NCBI RefSeq assembly: GCF_025972045.1
Contig: NZ_JAPDHX010000001.1
Span: forward strand, 21,171 to 85,170
Direction: 5' to 3'
DNA: 64,000 nt
Source: Micropruina sonneratiae
Lineage (GTDB): Bacteria; Actinomycetota; Actinomycetes; Propionibacteriales; Propionibacteriaceae
The translations under genes and the position numbers were made by a program. The number at the start of each line of letters is the position of its first letter. Position 1 is the stretch's first letter. Under the pieces are notes generated by a model. That model had not been told where the DNA came from. It did no database searches and saw nothing but the letters and a program-made list of their open reading frames with translations. Shown one piece after another: positions 32,898 to 42,799 of this stretch.

Positions 32898-35800
32898 TCA
32901 GATGCTGATGCCGCGGTGGTGGTCGTGGTCGGGTCTGTAGCTGGTCGGGGGCGGGGGGAGGGGTCGGCGGGTGTTGGCGATCTGGAGGGCTTCTTGTCGG
33001 TGCATGTCGTCTTCCTTCCTGATCTGGGTGGTGATGCGGTAGCGGAGGGCGTCGGCGGCGCGCTCGACGGGCAGCGGTCCGAGTTCGGCTGCAGCGGCCA
33101 GGTGTTCGGCGATGTCGGGCCGGGTGCGGGCGAGCCGGGCGAGATGCGCGGCGAGGATGGGCAGGGTGGGGTCGCCGGCGGTGGCGGGTGCTGCGGTGGT
33201 GATCTTGGCAAGCCAGTCGCGGATGTCGGCCTGGCTGGTCTGGAGGGCGTGGTCGAGGTGTCGTTGGGTGTCGCGTTCAGCCGGGGAGTGTTCCGGGTTT
33301 CCTGTGGGTCGCAGGTCGGTGTCGGGGGTCTGGTGGGCGGCGCGCCATTGCTGGATGTCGGCGACCAGCTCGGGGTCGAGACCGAGGAGGTCTTCGGCCC
33401 ACCGTGGGTGGCCCTCGGCTGCATGTTGTCGGGTTTCGTCGGCGAGTTGTCGGGTGAGCTTGTAGCGGCCGGAGAGGTATTCCTTCCAGGTGGGGTCGTC
33501 GAGGAGTTGGGTGGGGATGCCGGGGAGCCAGGGGAGGGGCCCGCGGGTGCGGTCGTTGGCCTGGGTGAGGTTGAGCCGGTAGTCGACGACGGCGGCCCGG
33601 TCGCGGGCCTGGTCGAGCGGCCCGACCGCGACGGCCTGGCGGAGGATCTCGGTGGGGTTGTGGCCGTTGGCGGCGATGAGCATGAGGTGGCTGCGCAGGG
33701 TGGGCCAGGCGTTGGCCCCCTCGAGGCCGTGCATGGCGCCGGCGATGTCGATGGCGTCCTTGACCTTGCTCGGGAGGTGGTGTTCGGCGGCGTAGGTGAT
33801 GGCGTCGAGGTAGCAGCTGGCGGCCGGGCCGAGCAGCAGGTTGGGCTGGTTGGCCTCGCGGAGCAGGGTGGTGGCCGAGGCAGGCGCCTCGTCGCGGCCG
33901 ATGACGGCCTCGAGGAGCTGGACGGCACCGGCGGGCTGGAGCAGGCCGGGGTCAACCGGCGCGACGTGGGTGTCGGTGTTGTCGACCTGGAGCCATGCGT
34001 GGTTGGCATGCCGGCCGCGGGTGAGCATGGTGTAGGCCTGCTGCCTGCTCTCTTCGCCGGTGAGGAGGCCGTGGCAGGTGTCGGCGGTGACGCCTTGGGC
34101 GGCGTGGATGGTGGTGGCGTAGCCGAGTTCGACGAACTCGGCGACGTAGTCGGCGGGCAGCGTGAGCCGGTTGTGGTTGCGCAGGTGTCGGACGTCGATC
34201 GAGTGGTCGCGGTGAACGGCGGTGATCTGCCAGCGGTCGCCGTTGCGGACCCAGGCGGTGTCGCTGCTGGCGAGATCGCGGTTGTTCCGTCGGGTGATCA
34301 CCGTGTCCCCGGTCGAGGCCTGGTTGCCATCACTGAGGTCGATGTGGCGTCCGGGCCGGTGTCCGTCGAGCCGGGCTATGCGGGCAGCGGCGTTGAGGGC
34401 GGCGACCTGTTCGCGGGTGGGGGCGAGCATGAGCGCGTCCAGCCCGTCGGCGCGGTCGGCCTGCCAGGCGGCGAGCAGTAGACGGGTGGCGGTGTCGGGG
34501 CTGACAACGTGGACGCGCTGGTGGTCGAGGTAGTAGCCGAGGGCGCGGGCGTCGCCGGCACGGAGGGCGAGGCTGGCGTCGGCTTCGACGGGGTCGGTGA
34601 ACCGGACGACGTGATCCAGGTGGAGGGCGCCGTGTTGGGTGGTGATGTCGCGCAGGACGCCGCCTGCGCCGATCGCGCCGAGTTGTTGGTCGTCGCCGAC
34701 CAGGCGGATGGAGGCGCCCTGGTCGAGGCACCAGGTGACGACATGGTCGAGGGTGAGGGTGTCGGCCATGCCGGCCTCATCGATGATCACCAGCGTGTCG
34801 GGCCTGACACGTCGGGCGAGATCCTCCCCATGGCTGATGGCCCAGACGAGCTTGGCGAGGTTGTCGGCGACCACGGCGTCGCCGAGCTGGGTGCGGAGTT
34901 GCTCGGCGGCCGTGGCTGAGGGGGCGAGTCCGATCACGTTGCCGCCGCTGGTGGTCCAGGCGGTGGCCAGGGCGCGCATGGCGGTGGTCTTCCCGGTCCC
35001 GGCGGGCGCGATCGCCAGTTGGAGCCGTCGGCCGGAGGTGGCCATCTCGCGGACCATCGCCTGTTGGGCGTTGTTGAGAGGTTCGCGGTTGGCCATGGTC
35101 TGGAGGAGGGCGAGGGTGACCGAGTTGTGATCGGCCTGGCGGCCGCTGGTCCGTCCGGCGGTGTCGACGAGGCGTCGTTCGGCGTACAGGATGCGCCGTG
35201 AGGTGTAGCGGGACGCGGCGGGCTGCTCATACACCGACGCTCCGTCGGGACGTAGTAGGGGTGCGGGTTCGACCGGCTGGGTGCGGGTGGTGCGGATCGG
35301 GATCGACGCGCTCGCCAGTGCCCGTTCGGTGATGGCTTCGGCTGCCCGGGTGATCTGGTCGAGGGGGATCGCGGCGGCCCGGACCTGGCGGAGGGCTTCG
35401 GCGCGCACGTTCCAGGGTGTCCAGGAGGATCGTTCGGCCTCCACGGTGTTGATCACCTGCTGCGCGGTGCCCGCGATCCACACCTCGTCGACCACCAGCG
35501 GTGCCGGACGCCGGTGGGCGGTGACGCCGTGGAGCATGCGCTGCAGCCCGGCCCGGCCGAGCACCTGGACGGCCTCGGTGTGCCAGGCGTGGCGTTGGTC
35601 GGCTTCGCTGCGGGGTCCATGCTTGGCGGGTCGGGTGTCGAGGGTGGCCTGTTGGGCGAGTTCGAGCCGTTCGGCTTTCGTGGGGGGACGTTCGTGGTCG
35701 TGCTCGAAGGCCTCGACCAGGTCGGCGGTCCAGGCCTGGATGTGGCGCCGCCTGGTCGACCAGCGGGCGAGCAGGGTCGGGTCGAGGCCGGCGATCTCAT

Positions 35801-36713
35801 AGATGGGGCGTTTCCCGTCCCTGCCGATCGGTTCCATGGCCAGGCCGAGGTCGCGCAGGCGTGCGGTGAGGCTGGTGGTGTACACCTCGGACAGGTACAC
35901 CGTCGCCGCGTAGAGGGGTTTGGCATCCAAGGCGCGCCAGTCGCCGGTGAGGGTCTGGACCTTGGCCGAGATCGCGGCGTGGGTGTGGAGGTCGGGGTCG
36001 CCGGCCCGGCTGTCGCGGTGGTCGAACCGGGCTGCGGTGATCCCGCGGACCGGCACATGCCGGGCGCCCTCGTGGCCGGAACGGGTGGAGGCGACCCGGG
36101 CCTGGACCTGGATCAGGGCGTCGTCGACCGCGGCGGTGTGGGCGGCGCGGATCGCGGCGGCCAGGTCGGGCCCGGCCAAGGCCCACAGCGCCGAGACGGA
36201 CTTGGGTGGGGAGAAGGTGAGGTCGAACCCGGCGACCGCCACCCGTGGGTGGGAGCTGGCTTTGGCGATGTAGCTGTGCAGTTCGCGGCGTCCGGCCGGG
36301 GGGCGTCCGTGGTCGCGGGTGTGCCACTCGATGGCGAGGTCGGTGCGGAGTCGTTGCCGGACGCGTTTGGTGATGCGTGCCCCGTCGTGCTCGTCTCGCC
36401 AGGTGCGTTTGCGGGCGTCGAGTTCGATCTCGAACGGGGTGGGGTGGTCGGCGAACACCGAGTAGGCCCGGCCCAGTTTCTCCCCGGTGACCGGGTCAAG
36501 GCCGGCGCCGAACAGCAGCTTCATCTGTTCCTCGATCACCGGGTCACCCTCGGACAGTCCCATGCCGGCCAGGCCGGCGCCCCACCACCGGCCCGGACTC
36601 TCGCCTTTGGCGGTGTAGTAGTCGGCCAGGCTGGTCACATCACCCGGCGCGACCTGCCGGGTCAGGTACTCATAGCCCGACCCGGCCAGCAACTTCTTCA
36701 ACCCGATCGCCAT
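32898..36713 (-). CDS. MobF conjugative relaxase-helicase (TraA/TrwC-like)
   Basis: A 1271-residue protein that nicks oriT, remains bound through tyrosine and unwinds the strand. Tyr14/Tyr16 and Tyr32/Tyr33 are candidate nucleophiles; FDLTFSPPKSVSALWALAG and the HUH motif DPDLHTHAAISAKV are typical of TrwC relaxases. A RecD/TraI-like superfamily 1 helicase follows: Walker A IAPAGTGKTTAMRA, Walker B VIIDEAGMADT, VGDDQQLGAIGAGG, ATTIHAAQGVTAD. The last ~300 residues are Ala/Pro/Arg-rich. Without a coupling protein or T4SS genes nearby it would need a helper for transfer. Confidence 0.92.
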   Translation of the reverse strand: MAIGLKKLLAGSGYEYLTRQVAPGDVTSLADYYTAKGESPGRWWGAGLAGMGLSEGDPVIEEQMKLLFGAGLDPVTGEKLGRAYSVFADHPTPFEIELDARKRTWRDEHDGARITKRVRQRLRTDLAIEWHTRDHGRPPAGRRELHSYIAKASSHPRVAVAGFDLTFSPPKSVSALWALAGPDLAAAIRAAHTAAVDDALIQVQARVASTRSGHEGARHVPVRGITAARFDHRDSRAGDPDLHTHAAISAKVQTLTGDWRALDAKPLYAATVYLSEVYTTSLTARLRDLGLAMEPIGRDGKRPIYEIAGLDPTLLARWSTRRRHIQAWTADLVEAFEHDHERPPTKAERLELAQQATLDTRPAKHGPRSEADQRHAWHTEAVQVLGRAGLQRMLHGVTAHRRPAPLVVDEVWIAGTAQQVINTVEAERSSWTPWNVRAEALRQVRAAAIPLDQITRAAEAITERALASASIPIRTTRTQPVEPAPLLRPDGASVYEQPAASRYTSRRILYAERRLVDTAGRTSGRQADHNSVTLALLQTMANREPLNNAQQAMVREMATSGRRLQLAIAPAGTGKTTAMRALATAWTTSGGNVIGLAPSATAAEQLRTQLGDAVVADNLAKLVWAISHGEDLARRVRPDTLVIIDEAGMADTLTLDHVVTWCLDQGASIRLVGDDQQLGAIGAGGVLRDITTQHGALHLDHVVRFTDPVEADASLALRAGDARALGYYLDHQRVHVVSPDTATRLLLAAWQADRADGLDALMLAPTREQVAALNAAARIARLDGHRPGRHIDLSDGNQASTGDTVITRRNNRDLASSDTAWVRNGDRWQITAVHRDHSIDVRHLRNHNRLTLPADYVAEFVELGYATTIHAAQGVTADTCHGLLTGEESRQQAYTMLTRGRHANHAWLQVDNTDTHVAPVDPGLLQPAGAVQLLEAVIGRDEAPASATTLLREANQPNLLLGPAASCYLDAITYAAEHHLPSKVKDAIDIAGAMHGLEGANAWPTLRSHLMLIAANGHNPTEILRQAVAVGPLDQARDRAAVVDYRLNLTQANDRTRGPLPWLPGIPTQLLDDPTWKEYLSGRYKLTRQLADETRQHAAEGHPRWAEDLLGLDPELVADIQQWRAAHQTPDTDLRPTGNPEHSPAERDTQRHLDHALQTSQADIRDWLAKITTAAPATAGDPTLPILAAHLARLARTRPDIAEHLAAAAELGPLPVERAADALRYRITTQIRKEDDMHRQEALQIANTRRPLPPPPTSYRPDHDHHRGISI

Positions 36714-37025
36714 CGGTCAAGCCCTTCCTCGCCGACCCCCTGCCCGGGGGCGTGGTCACCCCCGGTTGGGGGATCAGGTCAGGACAGCACGGGCATGTCA
36801 CCACTGATGTAGCCATATCGACGTTCCCCCACCCCCACCCGCCGACCCGGCCGGCGTGAAACCCCTTGTCAGATCGACCTCCCCCAACGTCCCCCCGAAA
36901 GTTGTCCAGCGGTGTTGACGACCGCCGGATTCTTCGCAGACCGTAGACACTCAAGACCGCAGGGTGACGTCTCCGCTGGCGTCAAGTGGCGTTCTAATCG
37001 TCCGCAAACCGCAGTACTGTCGAAC
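36714..37025. promoter_or_regulatory. Gene-free gap with two C5/G5 hairpins (candidate oriT)
   Basis: This 312-bp gap separates the divergent relaxase and ATPase genes. Two short hairpins lie just upstream of the relaxase start: CCCCC (36736-36740) with GGGGG (36746-36750), and CCCCC (36759-36763) with GGGGG (36768-36772). The remainder is C-rich without an ORF of note. MobF oriTs usually lie directly beside the relaxase gene; no nic consensus was recognised. Confidence 0.3.
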
Positions 37026-38269
37026 ATGGAGTTTCTGCCGCGTGTGATCGACGGCCGGCCGTCGCGCAGGCTGCGAGGCCAGCCCGCGGTCCGGCTCGAA
37101 GGGCCGCGCGGCTGCGGGAAGACCACCACCGCCCTCCAACACGCCGGCAGCGCCGTCCACCTCGACGCCCACCCGGGCATGACCGAACTCGCCCAACTCG
37201 CCCCCGACCGCATCCTCACCGGCACCGCACCCCACCTCGTCGACGAATGGCGCCTCGCCCCCAGCCTGTGGCCCCAGATCACCAGCCGGCTCGGCGACCA
37301 GCCGCTGCCCGGCCGCTACCTGCTTGCCAGCTCAGCCACCCCGCTCGAGTACCGCCACCGCACCCGGGAGGCCGCCCAGCTGCCCGTGCTGCGGATGCGG
37401 ACCATGACGCTGAGTGAACGGCTCGGCCTCGAGGCGCCGGTGTCGCTGGCCGGCCTCGCCTACGGCGACCGGGTCACCGGCATCCGCAGCCGGCTCAGCT
37501 ACGCCCAGCTCGCCGAACACGCCGTCCGCGGCGGATGGCCCGAACTCCTCGACGCCGACACCGAGCAGGCCATCGAGTACTACACCAGCTACCTGCGCCA
37601 GCTCGCCCACACCGACCTGAAGACGCTCGTGCTCACCCGGCACCAGCCCGACCGGATCACCGACCTGCTCACCAGCCTCGCCCGCCACACCGCCGCCGAC
37701 GTCAGCCTCGCCGGCCTCGGCCACGACACCACCGCTCGGCTCGGCCGCGACACCGTCCGCTCCTACCTCGACGCCCTCGACCGGCTCCACGCCTGGGAAC
37801 CCCAACCCGCCTGGCACCCACCGCTGCGCACCCGAGCCCGACTCCGCCACCGGCCCCGCGCCCACCTCGCCGACCCAGCGCTGGCCTGCGCCGCCCTCGG
37901 CTACGACGCCGACGGCTCGCCGATGATCCCGGCCAGTTGGCCGCGATCTTCACCGCCATGGTCATCCACGACCTCCGCGTCTATCTCGAAGGCACCGGCG
38001 CCCAGCTGTGGCACTACAAGGACGAGACCGGGCTCGCGATCGACGCGATCATCGGGTACCCCGACGGCCGCTGGGCCGCCCTCCAAACCAGCCTCGGCGA
38101 CCACCACGCCCTCGACGCCGAGATCGCACTCGAGACCCTCCGCGACGACCGCCTCGACCTCGACCAGGTCGGCCCGCCCAGATACCTCGCCGTCATCTGC
38201 GGCGGCACCCACGCCACCACCACCCGCACCCGGACCCACACCATCCCCCTCGCCACCCTCACCGCCTGA
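37026..38269 (+). pseudogene. DUF4143/AAA-type ATPase, frameshifted
   Basis: ATG 37026 opens EFLPRVIDGRPSRRLRGQPA, then Walker A LEGPRGCGKTTTAL, LVDEWRLAP and the DUF4143 region YYTSYLRQLAHTDLKTLVL and GRDTVRSYLDALDRLHAWE. At ~37916 the frame breaks: after YDADG the other frame continues LADDPGQLAAIFTAMVIHDL, YKDETGLAIDAIIGYPDG and stops at 38269. One missing C (GGC[C]TCGCC) explains it. The two halves together match the ~400-residue family. Real mutation, sequencing error or slippage cannot be told apart here. Confidence 0.75.
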
Positions 38270-38382
38270 CCCCCTAACCCCGCCCCCGAAGGCTCCGTGC
38301 CCCGACGCCCTGGGGCCACCATCTCTCAGCCCCCAGGGAACCCCCCCTCCCTCAGTTACACCCGGTGCAAATCGGGAAGGGC

Positions 38383-41300
38383 CTATGCGACTTCCCCTGG
38401 AATGGCGTGCTTCCTGATGGTGCGCAGAGTGTCGACGATCACCGTCACTTCGGCCTCCGGGAACACGTAGTCCGGGCCGGTGGGCGCGTGGTCGGTGTAC
38501 GGGGACTCGAACAGTCGCTGGGGTTCCATCACGCCGTTGCGGGTCAGCTCGTCGACGATCAGGTTCATGAACCGGACCTGGTCTGCGGTGAATCGGGTGC
38601 GATCGAGGTAACGCTCGAAGGCCTCGGTAACGGCTGCTCGATCCAGGCCAACCAAGCCACGAACGAAGATGCCGAGCCCGCCGGTCTTGGTGTTGGCCCA
38701 GGCGAGGTCGGCCTGTTGTCCGCCGGAGGCAACCAGCAGCCCCTCCAGTTCAGCGAGATCGTCCGGGGTGAGTTGCTTGTTGCGACGAAGCCGCTGCAAG
38801 GCAAGGTTGTCCAGGTGCTCGCGCAGGTACGCCTCTGCCTTGGCGCGGAAGCGCTCGAAGTTGGTGCCGGGAGCGACCCCGGGCAGGTCGACCTCGACGC
38901 TGTCGCCGAGAGTGTCGGCGAAGTCGGTGTAGACAGGGTTGCGCCGGGTCTTCTCGATGAAGCGGACCAAGCCCCGAAGCTTGCGGCGCGCTTCTTCGAG
39001 CATCGGGAGAGTGACGTCGACCCACCACTCGTCGCCAGCGACAGCTTCCAGCAGCGGGGCCTGCGCCGCGACGCTCGGGATGGCGGTCCGTCCCAGCAGG
39101 GCCCCTGCGATGGCCTGCACTGCTTCGCGCAGCCGTTCCGCCAAGAGCGCGTCGCCGTCGAGTTGGGCCAGTTGCTGGTGCAGGACGAGCAGGTCGAAGC
39201 GCTTGGCATCCTCGTCGTCATCGCGGACGGACGACGGGAGGGCGGACAGCCCCAGCAGTGCCTCGGAGTCGGACGGCGACAGCGACGCCCATGCCTCGGG
39301 TACGCGGAAGCGCTCCACCGTCGCGCGGTGCGGGCGCACCACGAAGTTGTCGAGGTTCATTCCGTTGACGATCTCGTGCAACGTCGCGGTGGTGGTCCAC
39401 CTCAGCTCTGGTTCGGCGTCACCGAGCGCAAGGATCAGCCCGAGCCTGGCCTCGAACAACCGCTGCGAGAGCGGCTTGGCGAGCTGGGTCTCCGCTCCGG
39501 GGAGATTCTGACCGAAGTACTCAAGGTTGCCGCAGAAGTCGAGGACGAGGAAGTCGGTCTTGTCCTGGCTGGGGCCGTATAGGTCGGGGCAGAGGCGGGT
39601 GCCGCGTCCGATCATCTGCCAGAACTTCGTCTTGGAGCGCACGGCTTTGAAGAACACCAGGTTGACGACCTCGGGCACGTCGATGCCGGTGTCGAGCATG
39701 TCGACGCTGATCGCGATGTGCGGAGCCTTGTCCTTGGTCGAGAAGTCGTCGATCAGCGACTGGGCGTACGGGCTGGCGTGGGTGATCACGCGGGCGAACG
39801 TTCCGGCGTACTCGGGGTAGGCCAGGTCGAACCGCTGCTGGATGAACTCCGCGTGCCGCTGGTTCTTGGCGAAGATGATCGTCTTCCCCAGCCGGTCGCC
39901 GCCCGCGACCCGCCGGCCTTCGGTCATCAGGGTCGCGAGCACCTTCTCGACGGTGTCCTCGTTGAACAGGAACCGGTTCAGTTCCTCGGCGCCGACCTCA
40001 TCGGGCGGGCCGTCCTCGCCCCAGTCGAGGGCGTCCCACTCGTCCTTCTCGGCCTCGCTGAGGTCGTCGTAGGCGATCCCGGAGCGCAAGAACCGGGTGC
40101 CGACGCTAAGCCCTTTTGGCGGCACCAGGTAGCCCTGCTCGACCGCCTCGTCGAGGGTGTAGGCGTCGGTCGGAACGCCGTCCTCCAAGTGGAACAGCCG
40201 GTAGGTGTTGTGGTCGACCTCGTCCTTCGGGGTCGCGGTCAGGCCGACCAGCAGCGCGTCGAAGGAGTCGAAGATCGCGCCGTACTTCGCGTACACGCTG
40301 CGGTGGGCCTCGTCGATCACGATCAAGTCGAAGTGGCCTGGCCCGAACCGGCGGACGCCGCCGTCGACGTCGTCGATCAGGTTCATCATCGTCGGATAGG
40401 TCGACACGTAGACGCGGCCGTCGGTGGCCTTCTCCTCGACCAGATTGACCGTGGTCGAGGCCGGCAGCTGATCCTTGAACGCGTTGGCCGCCTGCCGAAC
40501 CAGCGCCGTGCGGTCGGCGAGGAACAGGACGCGCTTGACCCAGTTCGCTCTCTGCAACAGATCCACCAGCGCGATCGTGGTGCGGGTCTTGCCCGAGCCG
40601 GTCGCCATCGCCAGCAGGGCGGCGCGCTGCCGACGATCGAGAGCGTCAGCAACAGCCTTGATCGCGCGCACCTGATAGGGCCGCCCAGCGATCCCGGTGT
40701 TCACGGCTGCCGACGCGAGGGGCGTCCGGGTCGTGCGTCGCTGGATCAGCAGTCCCAGTTCGTCGGCGGTGTAGAAGCCCTGGATCTCCCGGGGCGGGTA
40801 GCCGCCGGCGTCGTCCCAGATCCGGTGGGTGTAGCCGTTGCTGTAGAAGATCACCGGCCGGCGTCCGAACGCGTGCTCCAGGCAGTCGGCGTACAACGCG
40901 GCTTGCTGTTGACCGACGTCGGGCGACTTCGAGGTTCGCTTGGCCTCGACCACGGCCAGCGGCAGCCCGTCGGCACCCCACAACACGTAGTCCGCGAAAC
41001 CGCGGCCCTCGGCGTTCGGCATGCCGCTGACCGGGTACTCGCGGTCACGGGCCCGGTCCAGTGGCCAGCCGGCCTCGTGCAGGAGCAGGTCGATGAACTC
41101 CCGCGCACCCGCCTCGTCGTAGTCGCGGGTGTCGGGGGCCAGCGACGCCTGCGCCTCTGCAATCTGCGCGCGCAATTCCGCCAGTTCGGCGTCGCGGGCG
41201 GCGAGCTGTTCGTCGCGGGCGGCGATTTCGCGGGCGTGCGCCTCGTCCTGTGCATGGAACTGTTGGGCGAGCCGGGCGACCTCAGCCCGGGACAACGGTG

Positions 41301-41730
41301 CCGCCTTGGCGGCGGCCTCCGGGTCGAAGGCGTCCTGCAGCGGCACCACCTCCGGGTGCGGCGAGTGGTGGTAGGACGTCCAGAGCACCACGTTGAACAG
41401 CTCTCGAAGGACGGCCACGGCCACGTCAGGGCGGATCAGTCGACCGTCGTGGACGGCGGTGTTAGAGACCTTGCGGATCGTGGTCAGCTTGGTGGTGATC
41501 CCGTGCGGGACCCTCGCCTGGAAACCCGGATCGCTGACCTTCGCGGCCAAATCGTCGCGGTACGGCAGGGGCAGTGCGAGCACGTCATAGAGGTAGCTCA
41601 CCAGCCCTTCGGCTACGCGGCGGGCATAGAAGCAGGCCGCCCGCGGATCGGAGGTCAGGTACGACTCCGCCCGGACGCAGTCGGCGTGCAGCGCCGGAAG
41701 CGTCGCTCGGGCAAAGTCGAAGTTGGCCAT
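38383..41730 (-). CDS. hsdR: Type I restriction enzyme, R subunit
   Basis: Translocase-nuclease of the restriction complex, 1115 residues. Residues ~20-130 form a DUF4145-like domain (ACFYARRVAEGLVSYLYDVL, KVSNTAVHDGR); a coiled coil follows (HAREIAARDEQLAARDAELA). The PD-(D/E)xK nuclease reads GFADYVLWGADGLPLAVVEA then KR, and the SF2 helicase has ATGSGKTRTTIALVD, VIDEAHRSVY, VGLTATP and a QMIGRGTR motif VI. Last gene of the operon, 4 bp after the NucS-like gene. The C-terminus would contact the M-S core. Confidence 0.93.
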   Translation of the reverse strand: MANFDFARATLPALHADCVRAESYLTSDPRAACFYARRVAEGLVSYLYDVLALPLPYRDDLAAKVSDPGFQARVPHGITTKLTTIRKVSNTAVHDGRLIRPDVAVAVLRELFNVVLWTSYHHSPHPEVVPLQDAFDPEAAAKAAPLSRAEVARLAQQFHAQDEAHAREIAARDEQLAARDAELAELRAQIAEAQASLAPDTRDYDEAGAREFIDLLLHEAGWPLDRARDREYPVSGMPNAEGRGFADYVLWGADGLPLAVVEAKRTSKSPDVGQQQAALYADCLEHAFGRRPVIFYSNGYTHRIWDDAGGYPPREIQGFYTADELGLLIQRRTTRTPLASAAVNTGIAGRPYQVRAIKAVADALDRRQRAALLAMATGSGKTRTTIALVDLLQRANWVKRVLFLADRTALVRQAANAFKDQLPASTTVNLVEEKATDGRVYVSTYPTMMNLIDDVDGGVRRFGPGHFDLIVIDEAHRSVYAKYGAIFDSFDALLVGLTATPKDEVDHNTYRLFHLEDGVPTDAYTLDEAVEQGYLVPPKGLSVGTRFLRSGIAYDDLSEAEKDEWDALDWGEDGPPDEVGAEELNRFLFNEDTVEKVLATLMTEGRRVAGGDRLGKTIIFAKNQRHAEFIQQRFDLAYPEYAGTFARVITHASPYAQSLIDDFSTKDKAPHIAISVDMLDTGIDVPEVVNLVFFKAVRSKTKFWQMIGRGTRLCPDLYGPSQDKTDFLVLDFCGNLEYFGQNLPGAETQLAKPLSQRLFEARLGLILALGDAEPELRWTTTATLHEIVNGMNLDNFVVRPHRATVERFRVPEAWASLSPSDSEALLGLSALPSSVRDDDEDAKRFDLLVLHQQLAQLDGDALLAERLREAVQAIAGALLGRTAIPSVAAQAPLLEAVAGDEWWVDVTLPMLEEARRKLRGLVRFIEKTRRNPVYTDFADTLGDSVEVDLPGVAPGTNFERFRAKAEAYLREHLDNLALQRLRRNKQLTPDDLAELEGLLVASGGQQADLAWANTKTGGLGIFVRGLVGLDRAAVTEAFERYLDRTRFTADQVRFMNLIVDELTRNGVMEPQRLFESPYTDHAPTGPDYVFPEAEVTVIVDTLRTIRKHAIPGEVA

Positions 41731-41734
41731 CGGC

Positions 41735-42796
41735 TCACTCGCTGCTCACACCGAAGTGATCCTCGAGCAGGCTCAGCGTGAACTCCTGGCGAAGCTTGCA
41801 GGCACTGTGCTGACTGGCGAACATGCCCTTCTGCCAGAACGCTTGACTCTCCGGAGCAGACCTCGCCCACTCCACGGGGACGACCCATTCGGCGTCGTCG
41901 TCGCCGTCTCCACGATGCTGGTAGTTCCCGCTGAGCTGCTGCTCCGCCAGCCGACACCAACCTCCGTCGACCAGCACCTTGGCCTCGTCGAAGCGAGCTG
42001 CTGGCGCGAGCGTCGTCCCGACCCCCACGTAGCCACTGCCCGGGACGTTGACCCAGACTCGGGCGCCCTCGGGCAGGGAGCGGATGGTCTGGGAGTAGAA
42101 CTTGCCGCCACCGGCGGAGACGAAGCTGAACTGCCGCGCGTCCTCCCACGGCCGGCCACCACCGAAGGAGACGTACCAGTCGCGGCCGTTCCAGGCCGCC
42201 CGCTTGCCCGGCTTACCGCCTCCAGACGGCTCCTCCTCGTCCGCGGCCAGCCACGATCGGGCCAGGTACCGGCGCCCTTCATCCTCGAGATAGGAGAAGA
42301 ACACCGCGTTGACCGGCACTCCGAAGGTGCGCAGGTAGTTGACGATCCGCTCCGAGCTCGCGTCGAGTTCCGCGGCGACCAAGGTCAGGTGGAGGTCGTG
42401 GTTCAACTCATCGGGGGGTGCGCCGCCGAAGACGTCCTCGAAGGCAGCCTCGAAGGGCTGGGTGAGGTGCCGATTGGCGATGTCGATGACGTCTTCGCGG
42501 GACAAGGTCGATACCCACGAGCCGTAGTCGAGCACCTGAGCAACGACCTCCCGCGGGGTCTTGTCGCGCTTGAGTTCCAGCAGGTGGAGGCTGCCCTCGG
42601 CATCGATCGCGAGCAGGTCGAGCCGTGGCCCGAACGGAGTGATCACCTCGCTGCCGATCACCAGGAGTCGTTCGCCGAGTAATGACGGGTCGCGCTTCAG
42701 GAACTCGTGGAGATCCTTCTCCGCCGGCAGCGCGGAGGCGGTGAGTGCACGCGGTTCGGCACCGTCGATGCGCCACATTCTCATCTCGACCGGCAT
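41735..42796 (-). CDS. NucS/DUF91-like nuclease-domain protein inside the hsd operon
   Basis: A 353-residue protein between hsdS and hsdR. Residues ~20-120 match the NucS C-terminal nuclease fold: EKDLHEFLKRDPSLLGERLL, VIGSEVITPFGPRLDLLAID, LHLLELKRDKTPREVVAQVL (D...ExK active site), YGSWVSTLS. The C-terminal ~170 residues (AWNGRDWYVSFGGGRPWEDA, VNVPGSGYVGVG) are an accessory beta-rich domain often seen with this nuclease. ATG 42796 follows GGGAGG. Spacing of 3-4 bp on both sides makes it an operon member. It may cut foreign or damaged DNA alongside the Hsd complex. Confidence 0.8.
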   Translation of the reverse strand: MPVEMRMWRIDGAEPRALTASALPAEKDLHEFLKRDPSLLGERLLVIGSEVITPFGPRLDLLAIDAEGSLHLLELKRDKTPREVVAQVLDYGSWVSTLSREDVIDIANRHLTQPFEAAFEDVFGGAPPDELNHDLHLTLVAAELDASSERIVNYLRTFGVPVNAVFFSYLEDEGRRYLARSWLAADEEEPSGGGKPGKRAAWNGRDWYVSFGGGRPWEDARQFSFVSAGGGKFYSQTIRSLPEGARVWVNVPGSGYVGVGTTLAPAARFDEAKVLVDGGWCRLAEQQLSGNYQHRGDGDDDAEWVVPVEWARSAPESQAFWQKGMFASQHSACKLRQEFTLSLLEDHFGVSSE

Positions 42797-42799
42797 GAA

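Noticed and set aside
32595..34481. Plus-strand 628-codon frame across the relaxase 3' half
   Set aside because: Gly/Val/Glu-rich translation is the complement of the relaxase's Ala/Pro/Arg codons; no domain and no start site.
39718..41781. Plus-strand 687-codon frame inside hsdR
   Set aside because: Antisense shadow of a well-supported hsdR with intact motifs.
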